From Rhodovastum atsumiense (lineage in GTDB: Bacteria > Pseudomonadota > Alphaproteobacteria > Acetobacterales > Acetobacteraceae), in assembly GCA_026225115.1 (NCBI GenBank), contig JAMFSE010000082.1, positions 1-64,000 on the forward strand: 64,000 nt of DNA, given 5' to 3'. Position numbers and translations under genes: made by a program. Of the stretch, positions 47,690 through 56,734 are shown one piece after another. The notes beneath the pieces were generated by a model. The model saw only the letters and a list, made by a program, of their open reading frames with translations. It was not told the origin of the DNA and ran no database searches. Numbering within the stretch: the first letter of the stretch is position 1; every line of letters starts with the position of its first letter.

Positions 47690-48983
47690 CAGGCTGCGCC
47701 CCTTCGCCCTTTGCACCGCCTTCCTGGTGCCGCTCGGCCTACTGCACGCCTGGGTCCTGGCGGAGGTGATGATCGGGCTGACCGACCTGCTATTCCTCGC
47801 CGAAATGCTGCGCCGGCGGGACCCAAGCTGGGTACGCACCCCCTGGTTCATCGCAGCCATGCTGTGGTGGCTTTGGCTGGTCTTCTGCTCCGACCCTTTG
47901 ATGTTCACCACGGCCAGCTGGAAGATGGGCTTCGTCGAGGCGATCGTCATTATTCGCATGCTGTTGTTCGCTGCCGCTTTGCAGCATTGGGTGCTGTCTA
48001 CCGCGGCTTCGCGCCGCGCCGCCTGGTGGATACTGGCTTTATCCGGTCTTTGGATCGGCATCGAGAGCTGGCAGCAATATCTCACCGGCAGCAATATCTT
48101 CGGCGACCGCCGCTTCGGCGACGGTGCCTTGACCGGCCCGTTCTTCAAGCCCCGCGCCGGCGCCCTCTACGCGCATTTGCTGTTCCTGGCCTTGCTGCCG
48201 CCGTTAATGGCGATTTACGCCAGAAAGGGCCGCGTCTGGCAGATCGCCGGCTTGGCGCTCGCCGTGCTTGGCGTCGTCACCTCGGTGCTCATCGGCCAGC
48301 GCTCGCCAACCATCCTGGTCGCCCTTGGCCTTGTTACCGCCGCGTTTTTCTACCCGCAGCTCCGCCGCATCGCGATCATCGCCGCCATCGCCGCGGCCGC
48401 ATTCCTGGCCGCCACCCCCATCATCTCGCCGCGCACCTACGCCAAGCTGATCGGCGAGACCTCCCGCCAGGTGGCGCATTTTGCGCTCAGCCCCTACGGC
48501 CAGATCTGGACCCGCGGCACCGTCATGGGCCTTGCCTCACCGTTGCACGGCTGGGGCTATAACGGCTTTCGCGAACTCTGCCCGCAGCCGCATTTTTCGT
48601 CCGGCCTGCCAGCATTGGGTATCGCGCCCACCCAGCTCGCCCTCGGCGCCTGCAACCTGCATCCGCACAGCTATTACATCCAAAGCTTTGCAGATGCCGG
48701 CACCCCCGGCCTCATCCTTTTCGTCATCCTCATCGCCATCTGGTTCAAATCCCTGGCTTCCGGCCTGCTGAAAAACCCCGACCCAGTGCGCGTCGGCCTG
48801 TTCATCTGTTTCTTCACCTTCGTCTGGCCGTTCGAGACCACCGACGCTTTCCCGACCCTCTACATGCTGGGCTGGTTTTTCTTCGCCCTTGGGCTAGGGC
48901 TGGCGCATACCAATATACTACCCAAAGCTGCCGGCGCGCCCATCCCCGGCCCCCTTATGAAATCGGAATTTTCAAATGCCTGA
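47679..48983 (+). CDS. O-antigen ligase / polymerase-like membrane protein
   Basis: 434 residues with about 10-11 membrane segments. A large periplasmic loop (about 270-335) carries the Wzy_C/WaaL-type pattern: HGWGYNGFRELCP and LHPHSYYIQSFADAGTPGLI, with the conserved His. It would join polysaccharide to lipid A-core or polymerise units. Overlaps the glycosyltransferase upstream (11 bp) and the CobW GTPase downstream (8 bp). Confidence 0.85.
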   Translation: MQTDRLRPFALCTAFLVPLGLLHAWVLAEVMIGLTDLLFLAEMLRRRDPSWVRTPWFIAAMLWWLWLVFCSDPLMFTTASWKMGFVEAIVIIRMLLFAAALQHWVLSTAASRRAAWWILALSGLWIGIESWQQYLTGSNIFGDRRFGDGALTGPFFKPRAGALYAHLLFLALLPPLMAIYARKGRVWQIAGLALAVLGVVTSVLIGQRSPTILVALGLVTAAFFYPQLRRIAIIAAIAAAAFLAATPIISPRTYAKLIGETSRQVAHFALSPYGQIWTRGTVMGLASPLHGWGYNGFRELCPQPHFSSGLPALGIAPTQLALGACNLHPHSYYIQSFADAGTPGLILFVILIAIWFKSLASGLLKNPDPVRVGLFICFFTFVWPFETTDAFPTLYMLGWFFFALGLGLAHTNILPKAAGAPIPGPLMKSEFSNA

Positions 48984-49935
48984 TCTTGCCCCCGTCACCG
49001 TCCTCACCGGCTATCTCGGCGCCGGCAAAACCACCTTGCTGAACCGGATTCTCACCGAAAACCACGGCAAGAAATACGCTGTCGTCATCAACGAATTCGG
49101 CGAGCTCGGTGTCGATAACGACCTCGTCGTCGACACCGATGAAGAAGTCTTTGAGATGAACAACGGCTGCATCTGCTGCACCGTGCGCGGCGATCTCATC
49201 CGCATCGTCGGCGGGCTGATGAAGCGCAAGGACAAATTCGACGGCATCATCGTCGAGACCACCGGCCTCGCCAACCCGGCCCCGGTCGCCCAGACCTTCT
49301 TCGTCGATGAGGACGTGAAGGCCAAAACCCGGCTGGACGCCATCGTCACCGTCGTCGACGCCAAACACCTGGGCCAACGCCTGGAAGACAGCCCCGAAGC
49401 CGCCGACCAGATCGCCTTCGCCGACGTCATCGTGCTGAACAAGCTCGACCTCGTCACGCCTGAGGAACTGGCCGAAGTCGAAACCAAAATCCGCGCCATC
49501 AACCGCTTTGCCGAAATCCACCACGCCACCCGCGGCGACGTCCCCATCGACAAGCTCCTCGGTCTCAACGCCTTCGACCTCAACCGCGTGCTCGCCGCCG
49601 TGCCGGATTTTCTGGAAGAAGACAGCCACACCCATAACGAGCACCTGACCTCGATCAGCCTGTCCACCGACGCCCCGCTGGACAAGGAAAAATTCAACGC
49701 CTGGATCAGCCACATCCTGCAGGTGCAAGGCGCCAACCTGCTCCGCACCAAAGGCATCCTGAATTACAAAGGTGAAGACCGCCGCTTCGCCTTCCAGGCC
49801 GTCCACATGATCGCCGACGGCGACTACGTCGCCCCCTGGAAACCGGAAGAACCCCGCGTCAGCCGCCTGGTCTTCATCGGCCGCGACCTGAACCGCCCCC
49901 AACTCCGCAAAGGCTTCGAATCCTGCGCGGCTTGA
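48976..49935 (+). CDS. CobW/COG0523-family GTPase (metallochaperone)
   Basis: 319 residues. Walker A GYLGAGKTTLL (12-22), the metal-binding CxCC motif GCICC (64-68), ETTGLANPAPVA, and NKLDLV for guanine recognition. A histidine-bearing loop DSHTHNEHL precedes the CobW C-terminal domain. Family members deliver zinc or cobalt to client enzymes. Overlaps the ligase gene by 8 bp; the association with polysaccharide genes may be positional only. Confidence 0.92.
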   Translation: MPDLAPVTVLTGYLGAGKTTLLNRILTENHGKKYAVVINEFGELGVDNDLVVDTDEEVFEMNNGCICCTVRGDLIRIVGGLMKRKDKFDGIIVETTGLANPAPVAQTFFVDEDVKAKTRLDAIVTVVDAKHLGQRLEDSPEAADQIAFADVIVLNKLDLVTPEELAEVETKIRAINRFAEIHHATRGDVPIDKLLGLNAFDLNRVLAAVPDFLEEDSHTHNEHLTSISLSTDAPLDKEKFNAWISHILQVQGANLLRTKGILNYKGEDRRFAFQAVHMIADGDYVAPWKPEEPRVSRLVFIGRDLNRPQLRKGFESCAA

Positions 49936-50481
49936 AGCAAGCGGTTCCCGGGATGTTCAACCTCCCCACCCAACCCGTTATTGCGAGCCAGGGCACCCGC
50001 GAAGGCCAAGATTGCGGACCCGTATTATGACTAGCACATCGCGTCTATTGTAGATAAGGTCTACTCATTACCTGCCGATGGCCTGTCCAAGACGTTTTCG
50101 GCTGGACGGACCTTTACCCTCCAGCCTTATGGCACGGAGTTCACACTGCCCGATTATCGCATAACCGAATAAATTCTGCCCAGATCAAGCGGTGTGCGAT
50201 CTTTACTCAAATAGACGACTTAGCCTGCATGGAGGCCCAAAGCATAATGGGAGAATTTACAGGCTACGAAATCCGCTGCCGCCGGGTGGCATAGCTGAGC
50301 AAAAATGCGATTGTAGGTCGCGGTACTGGCGTATAGAAGTTCGATCTTCAGATGTCCGATGATTTGCCTAGACTTTTGGAAGTGGTGCGGACGGAACAAT
50401 AGAGGAAAGGTTTACCCATATTTGCCGGACAAGCCGGCACAAAGACATTGAATTCGCACTAACGGCAGCTGCAAACCAAAA
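49936..50481. other. AT-richer intergenic stretch with a coding-like fragment
   Basis: About 545 bases, clearly lower in GC than both sides. At 50035-50172 one frame reads HIASIVDKVYSLPADGLSKT, FSAGRTFTLQPYGTEFTLPD, YRITE and a stop, preceded by an in-frame stop. It looks like the end of a lost gene, though I cannot name the family. No ribosome-binding site or start belongs to it. A 74-codon minus-strand frame at 50368-50592 looks like a shadow. Confidence 0.45.
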
Positions 50482-51696
50482 TTGGCTGGTACAGCCGGCC
50501 ACTTCGAAAGGGAATCTCCTCTGCCTCCAGAAAGTCAAAGTCAAAACGATGACATCGTTTACCCCTCCAGCATCTCCTTTCTGCTGGTTCATGTGTTATG
50601 CTTGGCTGCAATTTGGACGGGCTTCACCTGGCGCTCGGTTGCCGTGTGCTTGGTGCTCTACGTGCTGCGTATTTTTGCGATCACTGCGGGGTACCATCGC
50701 TATTTCGCCCATCGCGCCTACCGCACCAGTCGGGCCGGTCAATTCGTACTGGCATGGCTGGCGCAGAGTTCCGCCCAACGCGGTGTTCTATGGTGGGCTG
50801 CCCAGCACCGCCGGCACCACCACCATTCCGATACCGCGGATGACGCTCATTCGCCCGTAACGCGTGGCTTTTTATACGCGCATCTCGGCTGGATCTTCGT
50901 GGCACGGAACGACGCCACCGATATGACCGCCGTGCCCGACTTGGCAAAGTATCCAGAATTGCGATGGCTGGACCGGCACCCCTTCCTGCCGGCGTCAGTG
51001 CTCGCAGCCGCCACCTATCTGATCGCCGGTTTGCCGGGCCTTACGATAGGTTTTTGTTGGAGCACGGTGGCGGTGTGGCATGCCACGTTCTGCATCAATT
51101 CGCTCGCGCATGTTTGGGGTGGTCAGCGCTACGTAACCGGCGACCACTCTCGGAATAATTGGCTGCTGGCAATACTAACCATGGGTGAAGGTTGGCACAA
51201 CAACCATCACGCGTATCCGGCATCGGCCCGACAGGGTTTCCGTTGGTGGGAGTTCGATCCAACCTATTATGCTTTGCAGATGCTGGCATGGCTTGGCCTA
51301 ATCTGGAATCTGCATCATCCACCACAGGCCGTAATCAACGGGGAGCAGAGGCTCGGAAAAATCGTTATCGACAAGGTCGCGAGCCAGATTGCCGCATCGT
51401 TCCCGATCAACCAAATCGCCTACCAAGTACATGAGGCGCTAAGGAAATCTTACGGCCGCACAGAAACGAAGGCGCGAATTGCGGCAATTCGGATTCACCC
51501 GGGTGTCCCCTGGAGCGAAGTTGATCTGCCCGAGGTACCGAGTCTGGAAGAGATTCATCGTTACGCAAGTGGGCGGCTAGCCAAAACGCGTTCGCTCGAG
51601 GAGATCACGCTGCGAGCGCGGGAACACCTCTTGGAGCTTATTTGCGCTCGGCTCAGCGAATTCGAATTTAAACAGGCTGTTCAATCAATCTCATGA
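50482..51696 (+). CDS. Acyl-CoA / acyl-lipid delta-9 type desaturase
   Basis: 404 residues from a TTG at 50482; the only alternatives in frame are later non-ATG codons, and no clear ribosome-binding site is seen. The three iron-binding histidine boxes are intact: HRYFAH (72-77), HRRHHHH (109-115) and HNNHH (239-243). Four membrane helices fit the integral desaturase fold. A polar C-terminal tail (about 290-404) extends beyond the core. It inserts a double bond into fatty acyl chains. Codon use and GC differ from neighbours, suggesting transfer. Confidence 0.9.
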   Translation: MAGTAGHFERESPLPPESQSQNDDIVYPSSISFLLVHVLCLAAIWTGFTWRSVAVCLVLYVLRIFAITAGYHRYFAHRAYRTSRAGQFVLAWLAQSSAQRGVLWWAAQHRRHHHHSDTADDAHSPVTRGFLYAHLGWIFVARNDATDMTAVPDLAKYPELRWLDRHPFLPASVLAAATYLIAGLPGLTIGFCWSTVAVWHATFCINSLAHVWGGQRYVTGDHSRNNWLLAILTMGEGWHNNHHAYPASARQGFRWWEFDPTYYALQMLAWLGLIWNLHHPPQAVINGEQRLGKIVIDKVASQIAASFPINQIAYQVHEALRKSYGRTETKARIAAIRIHPGVPWSEVDLPEVPSLEEIHRYASGRLAKTRSLEEITLRAREHLLELICARLSEFEFKQAVQSIS

Positions 51697-51797
51697 CGTG
51701 ATGGCTGCAGCCGTCAAACGCGCGGTCTCGTCGCATAGCGTCAGCGAAGTCCATCGCATCGAGGAGGGAGTATTGCCGGGAAACGGCCCCTCGTCGG

Positions 51798-54095
51798 TTA
51801 GCCGGCCCCAACATCGACTTCTGCTTGCCAACCGCGTGCGAGGGTCCAATCCCGGTAGAACGGGTCGGCCAGAGCGTTAAAATCGTCGACGGCTATCTGC
51901 CGCCAGGCCTTGCACAATCCCAGCCAAAGCCTTGCCCCCTCATTCTCATCCCCCGCCATCGCCTGTTTGCCGTGAAGGAGCAGAACCCTGGCCGGCTCGA
52001 CATTCGGACAGCGCAGCAACAGCTGAGCCCGCGCCGACTCCGAAACGCATGCAAACAGGCTTGAATAGGCGGCCGCTAAGCGAATCTCCTTCTCCTCTCT
52101 CTCAGTGCGGCTCAACCCCGCCATCCCCCAACCCTCGTAGATAAACTGCACCTGCGGCGTGGAAAGTGCCGTGGTACGTTCCGCCGACATGAACACGTCA
52201 ATGCCGAGCGCGTCACAGCGTTCCTGGATCAGCAAGCTATCCGCCGCCGTGTAGGTTCCGTGGTAGGAGGGAAATTCGATCCGTTGCAGCCCTTCAACAA
52301 CAGGACAGCCGCCCCGGTCCAGCACGAATAAATCGAATTCGTCCGCAAGCCCCTCCCGGGCCGCAAGTGCTGCAAGGATCGGCCCGCAGGCGGTCGTCGC
52401 GCGCTGGAAACACAACCCGTCCAGCAGAATTCTTAAGCGTCGCCCTTCACCATCCTGGTTGACCGGGACAGCAACGCGGCCACTGGCCAAATGCAGCAGC
52501 GCATCCTGCGCGACATCATAATAGGCCCGCGCATCGCCGGCTTGCGCCACCTCCCCGAACCCCAGCCTCGCCATAAAACCCTGCCGCGTGTCGATCAGCG
52601 CTGGAGAGATCAGCCGCGCTGCATATTTGCCGATTGTCTCATGGCTTTCCGGAATTCCCGGCGTGTCCGGTCTTGTCGACATGCCCTCGGGATTCTGAAA
52701 ATACACCACATGCGGCGTGTTGATCTTGCCAAACCGGTGACCCGCCGCAAGGCAGCGCAACCAGAACTCATGGTCGCCGCCCGATTTGTATTTCGGGTCG
52801 AACAAACCCACCGCATCATGCAAAGATTTCCGCCACATCGGTGCATTATGCGGGGAATTGCAGCCGAGCAGATTATGCCGCGTCACGATCGGCAATTCGC
52901 TCCTGAAATCGAGCACGGCCACTTCCTCGAAGGACAGATCGGCATCGAGCGAATAGAAAAACTCCTGATACGCCACATCCACGCCGGGGTTGTCGTCCAG
53001 ATACGCCGCCTGCAACGCGATTGAGTCATTCCGCCGCAGATCATCCATATTCGTGTTGGTGAGATAAACCCCCCGGGCCAGCGCCACACCGAGATTCCAG
53101 GCCTCGTAAATCCCAATCTGAAAATCGATCCGCTTATAAACGATATTATCGAAAGCGTTTTGGTAGCGCTCGATGATCTCCCGCTCACCATCAGGAGAAT
53201 TTGCATCGATGATGATCAGCTCGCTGGCATGGAACATCGTCTGCGACGTGATGTTCTGCAAAAACCGCTCGATGAACCGGCCGCCGCGATACAGGCTGGC
53301 AATCATCGAAACCTTGATCGCGCCGCTATGGTTAAAAATTGAATTTGCCGTGGGCGCCGTTGCGTTGTGGCGCCAATCCGGCAGCCGTTCCCGCCGCCGC
53401 TCGTCCCACGCGGCTCTCCCGAGCATCCTGTTCGTACCAAGAATGATGCAGCCAGGCGCCGGCGGCGCCGGCGTGACGCAAAGCTGTGCGTTGATCCGCT
53501 CGGTTGCAAGATGCAGGCGCCCGCCGGGCTCCCTCTCCAATCGCCGCTGCAGCGTCGCGACCTCAGACGGCAGCAATCCGCGGCCGAACAGAATGCCGCT
53601 GGAACGCAGAAGGAACGCGCCGTCCGACAGGCCATCGCCAAGCTCGGCCATGCGCAATTTGTGCAGTGCCTCCTCGCTATTGGCGATCGCCTCGGTGAAG
53701 CCTTCCAGGCTCAGCCCGTTATCCATCTTCGCGCGCCAATGCGCGTCGTCTTCCGGCTCGGGCCGCCGGTGCAGAAAAAGCCGGTATGTGAGCGCGACAA
53801 TCAGCCGCTGCCGCGAACTTCTCTCCGGATCATGGCCGGCGGTCCGCGCCCGCGCCGCTTCCGCGCTGCTTGCAACATGCTCGAGGAATGCGCCCGGCGT
53901 TAAACTTGCCTGCAAGCCGGCGCTCCAGGCGAGAACCTCCTGCGCATTCGGCTCGCGGCCGAGCACGCGGCGGTAGGCTACGGCCACCAATTGCTCGCGC
54001 CAGCGCGGTTGAATGTCGCGCGGCGGTTCCGCACCGCTCAGCAATCGCCCGGCAACGCGCCTTATCCGCCGAATGCCCCGAACGATGCCGGTCAA
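51798..54095 (-). CDS. Chimeric glycosyltransferase: DUF4214 repeats, GT2, partial GT4
   Basis: 765 residues. N-terminus: DUF4214-like repeats (AYRRVLGREPNAQEVLAWSA at about 40-59, LTYRLFLHRRPEPEDDAHWR at about 106-125, a weaker third). Middle: GT-A family 2 domain (about 270-490) with VSMIASLYRGGRFIERFL, LIIIDANSPDGEREII, TNTNMDD as the metal site, and GGDHEFWLRCLAAGH. C-terminus (about 590-735): only the first half of a GT-B family 4 enzyme (ILLDGLCFQRATTACGPILA, FMSAERTTALSTPQVQF), lacking the nucleotide-sugar half. First two parts should work; the last looks truncated. Overlaps the upstream gene by four bases. Confidence 0.8.
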   Translation of the reverse strand: MTGIVRGIRRIRRVAGRLLSGAEPPRDIQPRWREQLVAVAYRRVLGREPNAQEVLAWSAGLQASLTPGAFLEHVASSAEAARARTAGHDPERSSRQRLIVALTYRLFLHRRPEPEDDAHWRAKMDNGLSLEGFTEAIANSEEALHKLRMAELGDGLSDGAFLLRSSGILFGRGLLPSEVATLQRRLEREPGGRLHLATERINAQLCVTPAPPAPGCIILGTNRMLGRAAWDERRRERLPDWRHNATAPTANSIFNHSGAIKVSMIASLYRGGRFIERFLQNITSQTMFHASELIIIDANSPDGEREIIERYQNAFDNIVYKRIDFQIGIYEAWNLGVALARGVYLTNTNMDDLRRNDSIALQAAYLDDNPGVDVAYQEFFYSLDADLSFEEVAVLDFRSELPIVTRHNLLGCNSPHNAPMWRKSLHDAVGLFDPKYKSGGDHEFWLRCLAAGHRFGKINTPHVVYFQNPEGMSTRPDTPGIPESHETIGKYAARLISPALIDTRQGFMARLGFGEVAQAGDARAYYDVAQDALLHLASGRVAVPVNQDGEGRRLRILLDGLCFQRATTACGPILAALAAREGLADEFDLFVLDRGGCPVVEGLQRIEFPSYHGTYTAADSLLIQERCDALGIDVFMSAERTTALSTPQVQFIYEGWGMAGLSRTEREEKEIRLAAAYSSLFACVSESARAQLLLRCPNVEPARVLLLHGKQAMAGDENEGARLWLGLCKAWRQIAVDDFNALADPFYRDWTLARGWQAEVDVGAG

Positions 54096-55891
54096 CGCGG
54101 ATCCATCCGCAGCCGATGCAGCCCAAGCCCAATGGTCCTAGAATCCGATGAGCCGACGCCCTGTTGCAACGGACTCAGGATATTGGGAAATCGAAATTGC
54201 AGCAGGATGGAACACCGGCCTTGCACCGCTTGCCTGGGCACCAGAAATTCTATCCCATGCGGTTCGGGGGCGCCCCCGAGCTCAAACCGGCCAACCTCCA
54301 TTGCGTTCGCCGTAACGGCAAACGCCATCACCGGCATCTTGGCTGAGAATGCCGCGACCGTCACCGCAAGCTGCACGGCAATCGGGCCCGCAGCCGGTGC
54401 CGGTAGCAGCAGTTTCAGCGTGCTTAGGCAGGATACGCTCCAGATTCCCCAGCCCTCCAGATCCGACCAGCCATCCAGAAACTGCAGCCCGCCATGGCAG
54501 AGCGGCGACAGGCCGGCCAGCCGGTCTCGATGCGCCCGGCTGCCCAGCGCCTCAGCCGGCCGCACATCAACGCCGTACGCGATGCAAGCGCCGGCAAGCA
54601 CGGGTTCCGGCAATTTGCCATCCGCGAAGCGGCGCCCAACAATCAGCAGCGAATGCCAAAATCCGGCCCAGTAATATTGACCATCGCTCAACGCCGCCGC
54701 CTCGATCGGTTCATAGTACGCCGTGGATCCATCCCCGCAGGCCAGAAACTGCCAGCCCTTCGCGGCGGCGCGCTGGATCAGGGCGGCAATTGCCGCCTGC
54801 CGGCTGCGCCAGGCCTGTTCGTGGCGGCGGGACGGCACGTCGCTGATCCGCAGCACAACATTGTTACCCCGAAACCATTTAACGCGCAAAAACTCGGAGA
54901 GGTTTAAAAAGTTGAGATCGGAGAACCGAACCGAGCGCGCCGGCGGCAAGGCTTCCGAAATGCCCGGCCGCTCCGGGCGCGCATGCGACACGCCGCCGGT
55001 CACGGCATTCACGAAATCCTCCGGCGCATCCAGCCCAGATCGGAACACCAGCTCCTGCGCATCCCGGCACAGGCCGAGGGCCGCAAGGCTCCAATTCCGG
55101 AGCGTATGGAACGACTGATAGATGATGGATTTCCGGCAGACCGCGCTGGAGACAACATCGGCCACGCCGCTGCGCAGCGCAACAATCCAGCCCGCATATT
55201 CCGCCAAATCCGGCAGCAGCGAGAATGGAATTTTGACCGGCGCCGTCCCCTCGATCACCCGCTCATCACCGGCGACGCTGGTGAGTACGGTGTAGCCGGC
55301 GCGCTGCAGCGCGCGCGCCAGTAAAGTGAAACCCGCTGTCGCATCCGCCTGATCAGACCTTGCATAGGGGCAAAGCACCACCGACCGGCCGCGGACCATG
55401 CCCGCCTGCACGCACAGAGCCTCCGCCCTCAACTGCCGATCCGCATCCAGCGGCGGCGGGCTGGGCGCAACATGGCTCGGCAAAACCAGCATGCGCCGGA
55501 TCAGCGGCAGTACCGACATTGCGTTATCATCGATGACAAAATCCCACATGCCGGCATTTGCGGGATTGAGCACCGGGAAAATGACGATCGGCGTATCAAG
55601 CCCGAAAGCGGGAAGCGCGCTCTGCGCATAAAACTGGCGCCAGTCATCGGCCGAGCCCTGCAAGCCGGGCGCCACGCTCACGCTATCGAAGCAGCGCCCA
55701 AACAGCGTTGCCACATCCGCCTGGGTTCGCGACGTTGCAATGATATGCAGTGGGAATCGCCAGCCATGGTGGTCGCGAAAAGCCGCCGCAAAGGCGCAGA
55801 CCTGATACAGATCGCCGTAATGTGCGGCATCGCAGATCCAGTACCAGGCCGGCTCGGCCTGTTTTATCCTGGCCCATTCAGCCGCGATCAT
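54092..55891 (-). CDS. GT9-like (heptosyltransferase-fold) protein with C-terminal beta-module
   Basis: 599 residues. The N-terminal about 310 residues show a GT-B-like pattern: DAAHYGDLYQVCAFAAAFRD, VVLCPYARSDQADATAGFTL, then AGWIVALRSGVADVVSS in the place of the GT9 donor motif. The C-terminal about 130 residues (FLDGWSDLEGWGIWS, LEFLVP-like strands, FPNILSPLQQG, SDSRTIGLGLHRLRM) repeat a pattern I have seen at the end of several LPS glycosyltransferases, probably a beta-sandwich. The middle is unassigned. Its ends overlap both neighbours by four bases. Acceptor and donor unknown. Confidence 0.6.
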   Translation of the reverse strand: MIAAEWARIKQAEPAWYWICDAAHYGDLYQVCAFAAAFRDHHGWRFPLHIIATSRTQADVATLFGRCFDSVSVAPGLQGSADDWRQFYAQSALPAFGLDTPIVIFPVLNPANAGMWDFVIDDNAMSVLPLIRRMLVLPSHVAPSPPPLDADRQLRAEALCVQAGMVRGRSVVLCPYARSDQADATAGFTLLARALQRAGYTVLTSVAGDERVIEGTAPVKIPFSLLPDLAEYAGWIVALRSGVADVVSSAVCRKSIIYQSFHTLRNWSLAALGLCRDAQELVFRSGLDAPEDFVNAVTGGVSHARPERPGISEALPPARSVRFSDLNFLNLSEFLRVKWFRGNNVVLRISDVPSRRHEQAWRSRQAAIAALIQRAAAKGWQFLACGDGSTAYYEPIEAAALSDGQYYWAGFWHSLLIVGRRFADGKLPEPVLAGACIAYGVDVRPAEALGSRAHRDRLAGLSPLCHGGLQFLDGWSDLEGWGIWSVSCLSTLKLLLPAPAAGPIAVQLAVTVAAFSAKMPVMAFAVTANAMEVGRFELGGAPEPHGIEFLVPRQAVQGRCSILLQFRFPNILSPLQQGVGSSDSRTIGLGLHRLRMDPR

Positions 55892-56520
55892 CCAGCCGGC
55901 CCGGACCTGCGCCGCGCCCAGAACAGGCGGTCGGCATCTTCCATAAAGGCGTTGCGCGTAAGGTTGTTCTCGGAAAAAAAGCTGACATATTTGCGCAGTT
56001 CGCCATCGGGCAGCCGCGTTAAATCGTGATTATACAAAACCTCCTGCGCCTCCCAGAGCAGCAGGTTGGTGATCAGCAGCCCCCGGTAGGCCGCAACGAA
56101 ACTTGCCGCCGCCGGGCGGCCGCCATGCACGGTAATCTTGCTGTTGTAGGAGGAATGCCCAGGCTGGGCTGCCGCCAGCGCCTCGATCATTTCCCGCACC
56201 GGGCCAGTTTGCAGCTCGGCCGCCCGCGCTGCGCTGCCCGTCCGGTGCACCAGGTTCCAATGCTTGATTGCCAAAATCGAAAGGCGGTCCAACAACAGCC
56301 CGACCGTGTTCAGCCCAACAGGAGTGTCCGCAGCCGCGGCCGCTGCGGCGGCTTCCGGTTCCTCCAGGTTTCTGCCCGGCTCGGCGGCAAGTGCGGCCGG
56401 GCGCAATACCGCGACAATATGACCCATCAGCGGCGGCTCGCGGGTCAGCGGCACAGCTAGAATCAGCTCGACGGACCACTGGAACAGCGCGCCGAAATAC
56501 TGCCGCAGCGCGTCGCTCAT
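55888..56520 (-). CDS. DUF4254-like protein
   Basis: 210 residues from ATG 56520; the open frame reaches 56577 but the extra residues look non-coding. The segment VGLLLDRLSILAIKHWNLVH resembles the DRLSILALKIYH core of DUF4254 proteins found in polysaccharide clusters. The rest is mostly helical: EVLYNHDLTRLPDGELRKYV at the end. No enzyme motif is visible. First gene of a three-gene glycan operon with the GT9-like and GT2 chimera. Confidence 0.55.
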   Translation of the reverse strand: MSDALRQYFGALFQWSVELILAVPLTREPPLMGHIVAVLRPAALAAEPGRNLEEPEAAAAAAAADTPVGLNTVGLLLDRLSILAIKHWNLVHRTGSAARAAELQTGPVREMIEALAAAQPGHSSYNSKITVHGGRPAAASFVAAYRGLLITNLLLWEAQEVLYNHDLTRLPDGELRKYVSFFSENNLTRNAFMEDADRLFWARRRSGPAG

Positions 56521-56734
56521 GCCGCTGCCCTGCCAATGAGACGACGGACCGGCGCGCGCCGCGGCCCTAGGCAGCACGCCGGCAATTGACTAGCGTCAGC
56601 GCCAAGAATGCGTTGATGGAATAATGGGTGAAGCATGGTCCGCGACTTAGCGAGCATCTACGCCGGCGTTTTCGCCACGCGCCAAAGTGCCAGCCGCAGG
56701 GGCGAATGACCGGAATCCGCGGACAATATCTTCC

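Noticed and set aside
50368-50592. 74-codon minus-strand frame before the desaturase
   Set aside because: It overlaps the desaturase N-terminus, has no recognisable motif and no start context.
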